This document shows positions 52,083 to 61,759 of a stretch of 64,000 nucleotides of DNA, piece by piece (the stretch's first letter is position 1; each line of letters begins with the position of its first letter). This stretch comes from an uncultured Celeribacter sp. (GTDB lineage: Bacteria; Pseudomonadota; Alphaproteobacteria; Rhodobacterales; Rhodobacteraceae), in assembly GCF_963676475.1 (NCBI RefSeq), contig NZ_OY781106.1:1860001-1924000 (forward strand). Direction: 5' to 3'. Under the pieces are notes generated by a model that did no database searches, was not told where the DNA came from, and worked only from the letters and a program-made list of their open reading frames with translations. The translations under genes were made by a program, and so were the position numbers.

Positions 52083-53066
52083 ATGCAAGAGCTGTTTAAC
52101 TCCGTCTTGGGCAATCAACTGGGCCCCTTCGGACCGCTGATCCTGATGGGCACGCTGGGGGCGGTTCTGATCCTCTTCGCCCTGCCTGTGTTGCTGAAAA
52201 AGAAAAGCGATCCGCTCGATCGTTTGCGCGAGCAATCCCAGACAGGCCGAAACGCCGCCTCCGATGCGGTGGGCCGTCTGCGCCCCAAAGATACGAAGGG
52301 CGCAAAACTCGAAAAATATTCCGCCTTTCTGGAACCGCAGAACGAGGAGGAATATTCCGCCGCCCAACTCAAAATGATTCAGGCCGGCTACCGCACGAAA
52401 AATGCCGTGCGCATTTTTCACTTCGCACAATTTGCAATGGGTCTCGGGGCTTTGGCACTCGGTCTGGTCTTTGCCCTGTTGAAATCCAATCAACAGGAAA
52501 TGACGCCCAACAGCCTCGTGCTGACCGTCCTTCTGCCCGCCTGTATCGGGTATATGGCGCCGAAATACTGGATCACGCGCCGGGTCGCCAGTCGCAAGGA
52601 AGAGATCACCAACGGCTTCCCCGATGCGCTCGATCTGATGCTGGTCTGCGTTGAAGCCGGTCAATCGCTTGATCAGGCCATCATCCGTGTGGCCCGCGAA
52701 ATCCGCTCCGGCTTTCCCGCCCTCGCCGATGAATTCGAGATCGTCTCCTATGAAACCAAGGCCGGTAAAGACAAGAGCATGGTTCTCAAGGATATGGCCG
52801 AGCGCTGCGGCGTGCCTGACGTGGCCTCTTTCGTCACCGTGCTGATCCAGTCGCAACAATTCGGCACCTCGATCGCCGACGCTCTGCGGATTTACGCAGC
52901 CGAGATGCGGGACAAACGCGTGATGCGGGCCGAAGAAAGCGCCAACAAACTGCCGACGAAAATGACGCTCGCCTCGATGATGCTAACCGTGCCGCCGCTT
53001 CTGATCATTTTGATTGGTCCCTCGGCCTATGACGCTTATAGAATGCTCAACGAGGCGCAATTCTGA
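52083..53066 (+). CDS. tadC: Flp pilus inner-membrane platform protein TadC
   Basis: This is the second T2SSF-domain platform protein, 327 residues. It has an N-terminal span (about 19-38), central spans (115-160), and the core with FPDALDLMLVCVEAGQSLDQAIIRVAREI and VLIQSQQFGTSIADALRIYAAEMRDKR, then a final hydrophobic segment. It follows tadB by 19 bp and is followed after 50 bp by the first TPR lipoprotein. Confidence 0.95.
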   Translation: MQELFNSVLGNQLGPFGPLILMGTLGAVLILFALPVLLKKKSDPLDRLREQSQTGRNAASDAVGRLRPKDTKGAKLEKYSAFLEPQNEEEYSAAQLKMIQAGYRTKNAVRIFHFAQFAMGLGALALGLVFALLKSNQQEMTPNSLVLTVLLPACIGYMAPKYWITRRVASRKEEITNGFPDALDLMLVCVEAGQSLDQAIIRVAREIRSGFPALADEFEIVSYETKAGKDKSMVLKDMAERCGVPDVASFVTVLIQSQQFGTSIADALRIYAAEMRDKRVMRAEESANKLPTKMTLASMMLTVPPLLIILIGPSAYDAYRMLNEAQF

Positions 53067-53116
53067 TCCCATACCGGGAGAGCTGCGCCGTCACGGAGCA
53101 CAAAGCACAGAACAGC

Positions 53117-53692
53117 ATGTCTCAAAACAGTTTACGCGTGCCCCTCGGGGCCGCGTTTTGCCTCTTTTTTCTGACGGCCTGCCAGGATGGCGGGCTAAAA
53201 CCCCTGAAAGACGCAGGCGCGGTTGCCCCGCCGGGACTCGATGCCACCGAAGAGTCTGTCGACGGGTTGACCGTCGGGCATAGATTGATGGCCTCAGGCG
53301 AATATGAGCTTGCCCTCAAGGCCTATTACCGCGCGGCGGCCCATCAGGGCATGACGGTGGACACGCTCTCCGCGCTGGGGTCGGCCAAATTGCGTTTGGG
53401 GCGCTTGGGGCAGTCCGAACAGGACCTGCGCCGCGCCATTGAGCTGGACGATACTTTCGTGCCCGCCTGGAACAACCTCGGCGTCGTGCTGATGGAGCGT
53501 GGCGAATTCGGCGAGGCCGAACGGGTGTTCCGCACCGCCTTTGCCCTCGACAGTGGCCATTCTGCCGAAATTCGCGAGAATTTGCGCTTGGCCCTCGCTA
53601 AACTCGAAAACCCTGAGTATAGTGAGACCTACGAGAGCAACTTCACCTTGGTGCGGCGCGGGACGGGAGAATATCTCATTCTTGCACGCTGA
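53117..53692 (+). CDS. tadD: TPR lipoprotein, TadD-like, first copy
   Basis: TadD-type proteins are TPR lipoproteins that help the secretin reach the outer membrane. The 191-residue protein has a lipobox FFLTACQD (Cys about 23) and at least two TPR units between about 55 and 160: GEYELALKAYYRAAAHQG, LGQSEQDLRRAIELDDTFVPAWNNLGVVLMERGEFGEAERVFRTAFALD. A second, longer TPR lipoprotein lies just downstream; the family symbol could apply to either. Confidence 0.85.
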   Translation: MSQNSLRVPLGAAFCLFFLTACQDGGLKPLKDAGAVAPPGLDATEESVDGLTVGHRLMASGEYELALKAYYRAAAHQGMTVDTLSALGSAKLRLGRLGQSEQDLRRAIELDDTFVPAWNNLGVVLMERGEFGEAERVFRTAFALDSGHSAEIRENLRLALAKLENPEYSETYESNFTLVRRGTGEYLILAR

Positions 53693-53836
53693 GACGGTCA
53701 GAGACCCGAAAACGGGCCGGCGGTCGGAACAAGGCGACAAGACAGAAAAGACTGAGGCAACCCGGGTGCAAAGGCGCAAAGCCATGAGGATCGAACCGTC
53801 CTCGCATGCCCGAGCAGACAAGAGGTGGCAGGCACC

Positions 53837-54712
53837 ATGAACAGTATTTTTATGCGTAAGCATTCCGTGATCACGCTCGCGCTTCTGGGCACGGTGGCCC
53901 TTTCGGCATGTCAGAAACCCTTTGGCGGCGACGTACGTCGGGCCGACACGTCGGTGAATGCCATCGACGGCACAGGCCTGTCGGACATCATGCTCAATGC
54001 TGCCGATCCGGCCGAAGCCGTCTCCTATTTCTCGCGCGCCGTTGGCGAAAACCCGGATCGTGTCGACCTGCGCCGTGGGCTTGCGAAATCGCTGATCCGC
54101 GCTGGCGAAAACGACGCCGCCGTCGTCGCCTGGAAAGCCGTGGTCGAACACGAAGAGGCGACCAATGACGACCGAGTGGATTACGCCGACGCGCTCATTC
54201 GCACCGGCGAATGGAAAGCCGCCGAAGCGCAGCTGGACAGCGTGCCACCGACCCATGAGACCTACAAACGCTACCGTTTGGAGGCGATGATCGCCGATAG
54301 CAATCAGGAATGGAAAAACGCCGACAGCTTCTATCAGACTGCTGCGGGCCTGACCACGCGGCCCTCTGGTGTGTTGAACAACTGGGGCTATTCGAAACTG
54401 ACCCGTGGCGACTATAAAGAGGCCGAAAAACTGTTCAGCCAGGCAATCACCTATGATCCGTCGCTGTTCACGGCCAAGAACAACCTCATTCTCGCCCGTG
54501 GCGCGCAGGGCAAATACGACCTGCCGGTGATGGAAATGACACAGACAGAGCGGGCGCAGCTTTTGTACACGCTGGGGCTGGCCGCGGTGAAAGCAGGCGA
54601 TGTCGCCATCGGCAAGGGGCTGATCAAAGAGGCCATCGACACCCATCCGCAGCATTTCGAAACCGCCGTGCGCTCTCTTCGTGCGCTTGAGGCGAATGTC
54701 ACCAACGGCTGA
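53837..54712 (+). CDS. TPR lipoprotein, TadD-like, second copy
   Basis: This 291-residue secreted TPR protein has a lipobox ALSACQ (Cys about 25) and a TPR-type helical array through about 265, including PAEAVSYFSRAVGENPDRVDLRRGLAKSLIRAGE, VLNNWGYSKLTRGDYKEAEKLFSQAITYDP and a final AIDTHPQHFETAVRSL. It overlaps in fold but not closely in sequence with the preceding gene, so this is not a recent duplicate. I chose ATG 53837; a GTG 12 bp upstream is possible. cpaA follows by 8 bp. Confidence 0.85.
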   Translation: MNSIFMRKHSVITLALLGTVALSACQKPFGGDVRRADTSVNAIDGTGLSDIMLNAADPAEAVSYFSRAVGENPDRVDLRRGLAKSLIRAGENDAAVVAWKAVVEHEEATNDDRVDYADALIRTGEWKAAEAQLDSVPPTHETYKRYRLEAMIADSNQEWKNADSFYQTAAGLTTRPSGVLNNWGYSKLTRGDYKEAEKLFSQAITYDPSLFTAKNNLILARGAQGKYDLPVMEMTQTERAQLLYTLGLAAVKAGDVAIGKGLIKEAIDTHPQHFETAVRSLRALEANVTNG

Positions 54713-54720
54713 TCCGAGCG

Positions 54721-55212
54721 ATGATTTCCCTGCCCTCTCAGGCCGCGCTCTGGTTCCTGCTGCCGGTGGCTCTCGTGTCTTTCATCGCCGCGTTCAATGA
54801 TCTGAAACGCATGAAACTTCCTAATGTGGTGGTTTTGACCCTGGCCGCGATCTACGTGGTCATGGGGCCGTTTCTGTTGCCCTTCGAGCAATATCTCTGG
54901 GGCTTTGCCCATGCCGCCGTGATGTATGTCGTGGCCATTTTCGCCTATGCCTATCTGGGGGTCGGCGCAGGAGATGGTAAATTCGCGGCCGCCATGTCGA
55001 TGTTCATCCCCTTCGCCGATCTCGCCACGGTGCTCACCCTCTTCGCGGCCTTTCTTTTGGGGGCGTTCTTTGCGCATCGCCTGGTCCGCGCCATCCCTCT
55101 GGTCCGCCGCGCCACACCCGATTGGGTCTCCTGGGAGCACAGGAAATTCCCGATGGGCCTCGCCCTGACCGGCACGATGGTCACCTATCTGGCGCTGGCA
55201 GCTTTTATTTGA
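54721..55212 (+). CDS. cpaA: Prepilin peptidase CpaA (TadV)
   Basis: This inner-membrane aspartic peptidase removes the leader from Flp prepilins. The 163-residue A24 family protein has about five to six spans. The two active-site Asp are in FNDLKRMKLPN (about residue 28) and the GxGD motif GVGAGDGKF (about 84). The N-terminal Cys-containing methylase domain of classical PilD is absent, as expected for this class. It ends the plus-strand tad run. Confidence 0.93.
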   Translation: MISLPSQAALWFLLPVALVSFIAAFNDLKRMKLPNVVVLTLAAIYVVMGPFLLPFEQYLWGFAHAAVMYVVAIFAYAYLGVGAGDGKFAAAMSMFIPFADLATVLTLFAAFLLGAFFAHRLVRAIPLVRRATPDWVSWEHRKFPMGLALTGTMVTYLALAAFI

Positions 55213-55276
55213 CAGCAAAGGGAGGATTGGCCTTCGCCCCTCTTCCTGTCTGAGATGTCACTCGGAGATTTCTGTG

Positions 55277-55308
55277 GCATTAAGGTTAATACCGATTAAC
55301 CTTAATGC
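55277..55308. repeat. TTAAGGTTAA/TTAACCTTAA palindrome
   Basis: GCATTAAGGTTAAT (55277-55290) and its exact complement (55295-55308) are separated by ACCG, a perfect 14-bp inverted repeat between the convergent cpaA and the membrane protein gene. It shares its core with 9181-9211. No U-tract follows, so it is not a classic terminator. Confidence 0.7.
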
Positions 55309-55448
55309 TTGATCATTCTGGTCGGATCGCATGGAAATCGCATGGGATCAGTTCACGCAGATCAAAGCGCACATTCGATCAGACGGCTCCAATCACGCTC
55401 GATCCGTCGGGCACCACGCCCCGGCCCCCCTGAACCGGTGCACCCCGC

Positions 55449-57083
55449 TTAGTCCCGCACGATCGGATAGACCAGCATCATCGGATCGCGCAAAGGCGGC
55501 CTCAACGTCAGACCGGCTGTTTCAATCGCCGCCAAAGCATGGCGCTGCACCGAAGGATCCAAAGGACAGGTCGGCACAACAATCGCATCGGCGTGTTCGA
55601 TCCCGGGCGTGCCCGAATAATACCACGGCGCGCCGCCTTCGAGCGGAGAAAACCCGCCCAGAATCCACAGCTCAGACGCAACATCGGCCACGAAAAATGC
55701 ACTGTCAGGCGCAAAATTGAACGGCTCTTCCTTGAGCCGATCCGCCATATAGCTGTGCAAGGCCAGCTCACCCCCATGCAGCACACACCGCGGCAAGCGT
55801 TCGCCGAGAAAACTCACCGGCTCGAACCGGGCGCTCTCAGTCACATAGGGGGCAAGCTCAGGGAAGCGATCCACCAACACCTCCTGTCCTGTCAACATAT
55901 TGGAGCGTTCGGGATTGACATAGATGTCGGGCACCTCCGCACGCATCGGAAACTGTCGGACAAAGTCCTGTTTTTCCGTGGAATAAAGCCGGAAAGGACT
56001 TGTGACGATATTCTGCAGCGAGGGCGCGATAAGGGCAAAAGCCACCAGAGAGAGCGCCGAAATCGCATTACGCGCATCGGCGTTGAACACGACCCGGCGC
56101 CCCCGTATCGGACGCTGCGCCATGAGCAGGAGACACAGCAGGATCAGCCAGATCGGATCGTTGCCGAAATTCTGATAGGTCACATAGATGAACCCGGGCG
56201 CCAGAAGCAAAAGCAGAACCCCGGCGCGCTCTTCGCCCGCCTGACGCAACACGATGATCGAGAGGATCAGGGTCAGGCTGGCGATCAGGAACCGGGGTGC
56301 ATTCACCACTTCGATCAGCGACATCCCCGGCGCGGCACGGGTTTCAGAGCGCGTCACAGACAGCAGATCGCTGATATAAGCGGGAAAGAAATCGACGCCA
56401 TAGGCAACCACGACGACCAAGGCCACAGCAACGCCTGTGACGATCCCCGTCACCAGACTGCGCCGCGCACCGCGCAGCAAAAAGCCGATCACCACAGGCA
56501 ACAGAAAGGACACGAAATATGTGGGTTTGATAAGCGCCAGCGCCGCCAGCAACAGCCCGGCGATGAGACCATCCAAACGTGGTGCTTCGCGACCCTCCGC
56601 CGGCGGCAAAACCGCAAGCAGGATGAGCACGAAAGACGCGGCCCAGGCCCAGCGATTGTAATACATCGACACTGAGATGGCGACGTCACTCTCGCCGTGG
56701 ATCACCGCAAGAACGAGTGCCATGACGACAGCACCAAACGCCCAGCCAGCCAAACCGTGCAAACGCGACACGGCGACCCGCACCACCATCGGTGCAAGGA
56801 TCACGGCAATCAAAACCTGCGCCGCCAGAAACGCCTGTCCAAGCCCCATGCCGGACTTGGACAGCAGCAGAATGGGCAGGAACGCGAGAATACCGATCGG
56901 TGTCGAGAAATCGAGATGCGGCACCTGCCCTTGCAGCATCCGCAGGAGAATCTCGACCATATGCGCCGCGTCGCCTTCGTGCTGGGTCAGGTAAATCCCC
57001 GATGTGGCCAAACCGATGCCGCCGAAAAGAGCGATCAAACCCACCACGAAAGCGGTATATTTTCCCACGGAAATTCTGTTCAT
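55449..57083 (-). CDS. Polytopic membrane protein, possible GT-C glycosyltransferase
   Basis: I do not recognise a named family for this 544-residue protein. About ten to twelve hydrophobic segments fill residues 9-390, followed by a soluble C-terminal domain of about 150 residues. TQHEGDAAHM (33-42) in the first loop places an acidic pair where GT-C enzymes such as ArnT or protein mannosyltransferases have their catalytic Asp/Glu. A long run of CVLHGGELALHSYMADR and WILGGFSPLEGGAPWYYSG lies near the end. It sits between cpaA and an AAA ATPase, so glycosylation of pilus or surface material is possible but unproven. AGGCAGA precedes the ATG. Confidence 0.6.
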   Translation of the reverse strand: MNRISVGKYTAFVVGLIALFGGIGLATSGIYLTQHEGDAAHMVEILLRMLQGQVPHLDFSTPIGILAFLPILLLSKSGMGLGQAFLAAQVLIAVILAPMVVRVAVSRLHGLAGWAFGAVVMALVLAVIHGESDVAISVSMYYNRWAWAASFVLILLAVLPPAEGREAPRLDGLIAGLLLAALALIKPTYFVSFLLPVVIGFLLRGARRSLVTGIVTGVAVALVVVVAYGVDFFPAYISDLLSVTRSETRAAPGMSLIEVVNAPRFLIASLTLILSIIVLRQAGEERAGVLLLLLAPGFIYVTYQNFGNDPIWLILLCLLLMAQRPIRGRRVVFNADARNAISALSLVAFALIAPSLQNIVTSPFRLYSTEKQDFVRQFPMRAEVPDIYVNPERSNMLTGQEVLVDRFPELAPYVTESARFEPVSFLGERLPRCVLHGGELALHSYMADRLKEEPFNFAPDSAFFVADVASELWILGGFSPLEGGAPWYYSGTPGIEHADAIVVPTCPLDPSVQRHALAAIETAGLTLRPPLRDPMMLVYPIVRD

Positions 57084-57369
57084 TCTGTCTGCCTCAAGCG
57101 CCACCGCTCTTTTCAAACCGTCTTGAGAGGCTTGGCGGTCGTCGTCGATCTTATGCGTCGCGCCCGCCGACCCGCGTGATGTGAAGCGGTCGAAACGCGA
57201 CTGTTTACTTTTTCGCAAGGTTATGGGCAAACCCTACGCATTGCAAAGGCGGTGACGAAAAACTTGCCGAAAATCTTGGCTTTGCAGCGAAGGATTCGTA
57301 CACTTGTGCCCAAACAGACACGGCGTGCCCTTTGCCTCAATTCCGCCTGCCGCAAAGAAAGAGCAGACT

Positions 57370-58683
57370 ATGAATATGGACGTTCCACCCAATGTGATTG
57401 CGCCCACCGCCCCGCGTCGTGCAGAGGACACGGGCCTGTCCCCCGTGATGATGCGCGACATCGTTTTGAAGACGATGTTTCGTACCAATCTCGAACAGAT
57501 CTCGCGTCTCGCCGACGTCCTGGCTCTGCCAGTTTCCGTGGTGCAGGATTTGGTCGATCGGGCCCGCGAACAGGGGTTGATCGAAGCGACAGGGACGATG
57601 CATGCGGGCGCGGGCTCCGAGATGGGCTTTCGCCTCTCGGACACCGGCAAGGCACGGGCCTTGGATGCGCTCAGCCAGTCGGAATATTACGGCGCCATGC
57701 CGATTCCTCTGGAGGTCTACGCCGAACAGGTCAAACGCCAATCCGTGCGCAACATGAAGGTGACGCGCGATGCGTTGCTGGGTGCGATGGGGCATTTGAT
57801 CCTGCCGCCCGATCTGCTGGATCAGCTTGGGCCAGCGGTCGGGGCCGGGCGCTCGATCCTGATGTACGGGCCGCCGGGGAACGGGAAATCCTCGATCTCC
57901 AACGGCATTCGCGATGCTTTGGGCGACCTGATCTATGTGCCGCGTGCGATTGAGTACAACGGCTCGGTGATCACGGTTTATGACCCGCTGATGCATGTGA
58001 AACGCGAAGATGTGGATGACGATCCCAATGCGCTGCGCAAGACCGCGAACCGGTTCGACCGGCGCTATGTGCGCTGCGAGCGGCCTTCGGTGGTCACCGG
58101 GGGTGAGCTGTCGCTCGACATGCTCGATCTGGTCTATAACCCGACCGCGCGGACCTATCAGGCGCCGCTTCAGCTCAAATCCACCGGCGGGATTTTCATC
58201 GTCGACGACCTTGGTCGCCAGGAAGAGCCGCCGCAGAAACTCGTGAACCGCTGGATTGTGCCGCTCGAAGAAAGCAAGGATATTCTGGCGCTGCAGTCCG
58301 GTGAAAAATTCGAAGTGCCGTTTGACACGTTGGTGATTTTCTCCACCAACTTCCATCCGAACAAGATCTTCGACACCGCCGCTTTGCGCCGGATTTTCTA
58401 CAAGATCAAAATCGACGGACCGGATCAGGCGGGGTTCCTGAAAATCTTCGCCATGGTCGCGCGCAAGAAAAAGATGCCCTTGGATGAGGCGGCACTGGTC
58501 TATCTGCTGAAAGAGAAATACCCGACCATCGACAATGTCTACGCCAACTATCAGCCGGTCTTTCTGATCGACCAAATGATCTCGATCTGCGAATTCGAGG
58601 GCATCCCCTATCAGATGACGCCCGATCTGGTGGACCGCGCCTGGGCCAACATGTTCGTCGAGGAAAGCGAATTTGCGCACTGA
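57370..58683 (+). CDS. AAA family ATPase next to the Flp locus
   Basis: This is a cytoplasmic ATPase of 437 residues. Residues about 28-95 look like a winged-helix domain (SRLADVLALPVSVVQDLVDRAREQGLIEATG). The ATPase has Walker A GPPGNGKSS (167-175), Walker B GGIFIVDDLGRQ, a sensor-like VIFSTNFHP and an arginine-rich AALRRIFYKI. A helical lid follows. Proteins like this recur beside tad loci in Rhodobacteraceae; their function is unknown. The ATG at 57370 starts MNMDVPP. It diverges from the membrane protein gene across 286 bp with no clear regulatory motif. Confidence 0.8.
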   Translation: MNMDVPPNVIAPTAPRRAEDTGLSPVMMRDIVLKTMFRTNLEQISRLADVLALPVSVVQDLVDRAREQGLIEATGTMHAGAGSEMGFRLSDTGKARALDALSQSEYYGAMPIPLEVYAEQVKRQSVRNMKVTRDALLGAMGHLILPPDLLDQLGPAVGAGRSILMYGPPGNGKSSISNGIRDALGDLIYVPRAIEYNGSVITVYDPLMHVKREDVDDDPNALRKTANRFDRRYVRCERPSVVTGGELSLDMLDLVYNPTARTYQAPLQLKSTGGIFIVDDLGRQEEPPQKLVNRWIVPLEESKDILALQSGEKFEVPFDTLVIFSTNFHPNKIFDTAALRRIFYKIKIDGPDQAGFLKIFAMVARKKKMPLDEAALVYLLKEKYPTIDNVYANYQPVFLIDQMISICEFEGIPYQMTPDLVDRAWANMFVEESEFAH

Positions 58684-58706
58684 TGTCGAGGCGCAGGCAA
58701 TTAAAG

Positions 58707-58727
58707 ACGCCCCATCGGGGCGTTTTC
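58707..58727 (+). terminator. Terminator after the AAA ATPase gene
   Basis: ACGCCCC-ATC-GGGGCGT is a 7-bp stem followed by TTTTC, 23 bp after the stop. Confidence 0.82.
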
Positions 58728-58864
58728 TGAGTATTTAAAGCGTTTTTCAAAAAACTTGAGGCACTCAATTTTTGAAAAACACAGCAAGATCAATTCAGTG
58801 TCGCAACGTTTTTCGCTCAATCTGATTCAGATTAAACGAAAAACGCTTTAAGCCAAGAAAAAGA
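58727..58864 (+). repeat. CTGAGTATTT repeat interrupted by MITE copy B
   Basis: CTGAGTATTTAA is at 58727-58738, and after the 109-bp element the sequence resumes with TTAA-GCCAAGAAAAAGACGG. Removing the element and one TTAA rebuilds a motif similar to the uninterrupted copies at 26239 and 40557, which also end in AGAC(GG). Confidence 0.55.
58739..58847 (-). mobile_element. 109-bp MITE-like element, copy B
   Basis: This is the reverse complement of 19023-19131 with a single difference (A58781). Ends are AGCGTTTTTC/GAAAAACGCT, bordered by TTAA at 58735-58738 and 58848-58851. It has the same two hairpins as copy A and no coding capacity. It lies between the AAA ATPase terminator and the 3' end of the chorismate mutase gene. 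Confidence 0.8.
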
Positions 58865-58870
58865 CGGGTG

Positions 58871-59173
58871 TTACGCGCTTGGTCCCAACACGCGTTCTTC
58901 GCGGGCGATCATGGCATCGACCATCAAGGCCCACATTTGACGGGCGAGGGCGGGTTCAAACCCGGCCTTTTCGGCCTCCGCCTCGACCTTGTCCAGAACA
59001 TCGTTAACGCGATCCTCAATCCGCGCCGGAAGGCCCTCCCCCGGCTTCAACTCCGCGGCACGATCCACATGCGCCTGACGCAGCGCCAAAAGCGCCATGA
59101 GGTCACGGTCGAGCTGGTCGATCTGCACCCGCAAATCGGCCATGGTGGAAATCTCTTTGGGCGGTTTGAGCAT
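58871..59173 (-). CDS. Chorismate mutase (AroQ type)
   Basis: This enzyme converts chorismate to prephenate on the way to phenylalanine and tyrosine. The 100-residue monofunctional AroQ protein is a helical domain: LRVQIDQLDRDLMALLALRQAHVDRAAELK carries the conserved Arg and Asp/Leu pattern of helix 1, and RIEDRVNDVLDKVEAEAEKAGFEP leads to LMVDAMIAREERVLG. It resembles PchB-like isochorismate lyases in size, but no salicylate genes are nearby. AGAGGA precedes the ATG. Confidence 0.9.
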   Translation of the reverse strand: MLKPPKEISTMADLRVQIDQLDRDLMALLALRQAHVDRAAELKPGEGLPARIEDRVNDVLDKVEAEAEKAGFEPALARQMWALMVDAMIAREERVLGPSA

Positions 59174-59197
59174 GGGGGCGTCCTCTTTTCCTGTGCT

Positions 59198-59700
59198 TTA
59201 ACATGCCTGTGTCGGACGGAAAAGCGTCAGGCTTTGCACAGCGTCAGGGAAAGCCGTTTGAAGCCCCGCATCATAGGCGGCAAGAAACCCGGCCTCCTCC
59301 CCTGCGCCATAGAATGATCGAGATAAGGACGCAGGTCGGGCGATTGCGTGAACTGACGCACGGGGGGGGCCTCCTCCACCGCGCCAAGCCGCTGTAGATA
59401 TTCGATCCTCCAGATCCGTGCCTCTGAGACGCCAAAAGATCGGCATAGGCGCAGGGCGTCAGAACATGGGGACGCGCCAAGGTGTCGGGAAAGGCATCGG
59501 GGTCGAGCCGATGCGCGATCTCGCGAGCCAAAGCATGGGGGGGCGCCGTGTTGATAGGGCATTTGAACGGCCAGCCATCCTCCAGGGATCAGCGCCCGCA
59601 CCAAGCGTGGCAACAAGGTCGTATGATCCGACACCCAATTGAAAGAGGCCTTGGCAAAGCGCAAGATTGTGCCGGGCCCCAATCCATGCCCGAGCTTCCT
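59198..59700 (-). pseudogene. Remnant of a trans-aconitate methyltransferase-like gene
   Basis: Fragments in all three minus-strand frames together resemble the C-terminal two thirds of trans-aconitate 2-methyltransferase (Tam): KASFNWVSDHTTLLPRLVRA and IPGGWLAVQMP, then LAREIAHRLDPDAFPDTLA in a second frame, back to the first for RQFTQSPDLRPYLDHS, and EEAGFLAAYDAGLQTAFPDAV in a third. At least three frameshifts are needed, and the N-terminal S-adenosylmethionine motif I is missing. The remains are bounded by the ftsH terminator upstream and chorismate mutase downstream. Confidence 0.78.
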
Positions 59701-59704
59701 TCAA

Positions 59705-59733
59705 AGAAAAACCGCGCCGGACTGCGGCGCGGT
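59705..59733 (-). terminator. Terminator after ftsH
   Basis: On the minus strand ACCGCGCCG/CGGCGCGGT with a 5-base loop is followed by TTTTTCTTTG. Confidence 0.88.
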
Positions 59734-59747
59734 TTGTAAGTCTCGGA

Positions 59748-61667
<1,920 letters not shown>

Positions 61668-61759
61668 GGGGATCTCCTCGAAATAATCTGGGGTCGCGTC
61701 CATGATGCAAACCAGAGACGCGAAGCTTACCCCTTAAAATAGGCATCCCAGCCCCAAGT

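Noticed and set aside
59227..59682. Intact small methyltransferase-like gene
   Set aside because: The single 151-codon frame matches Tam only in two separated parts. Intervening and terminal parts match in other frames, which indicates a broken gene rather than a short functional one.
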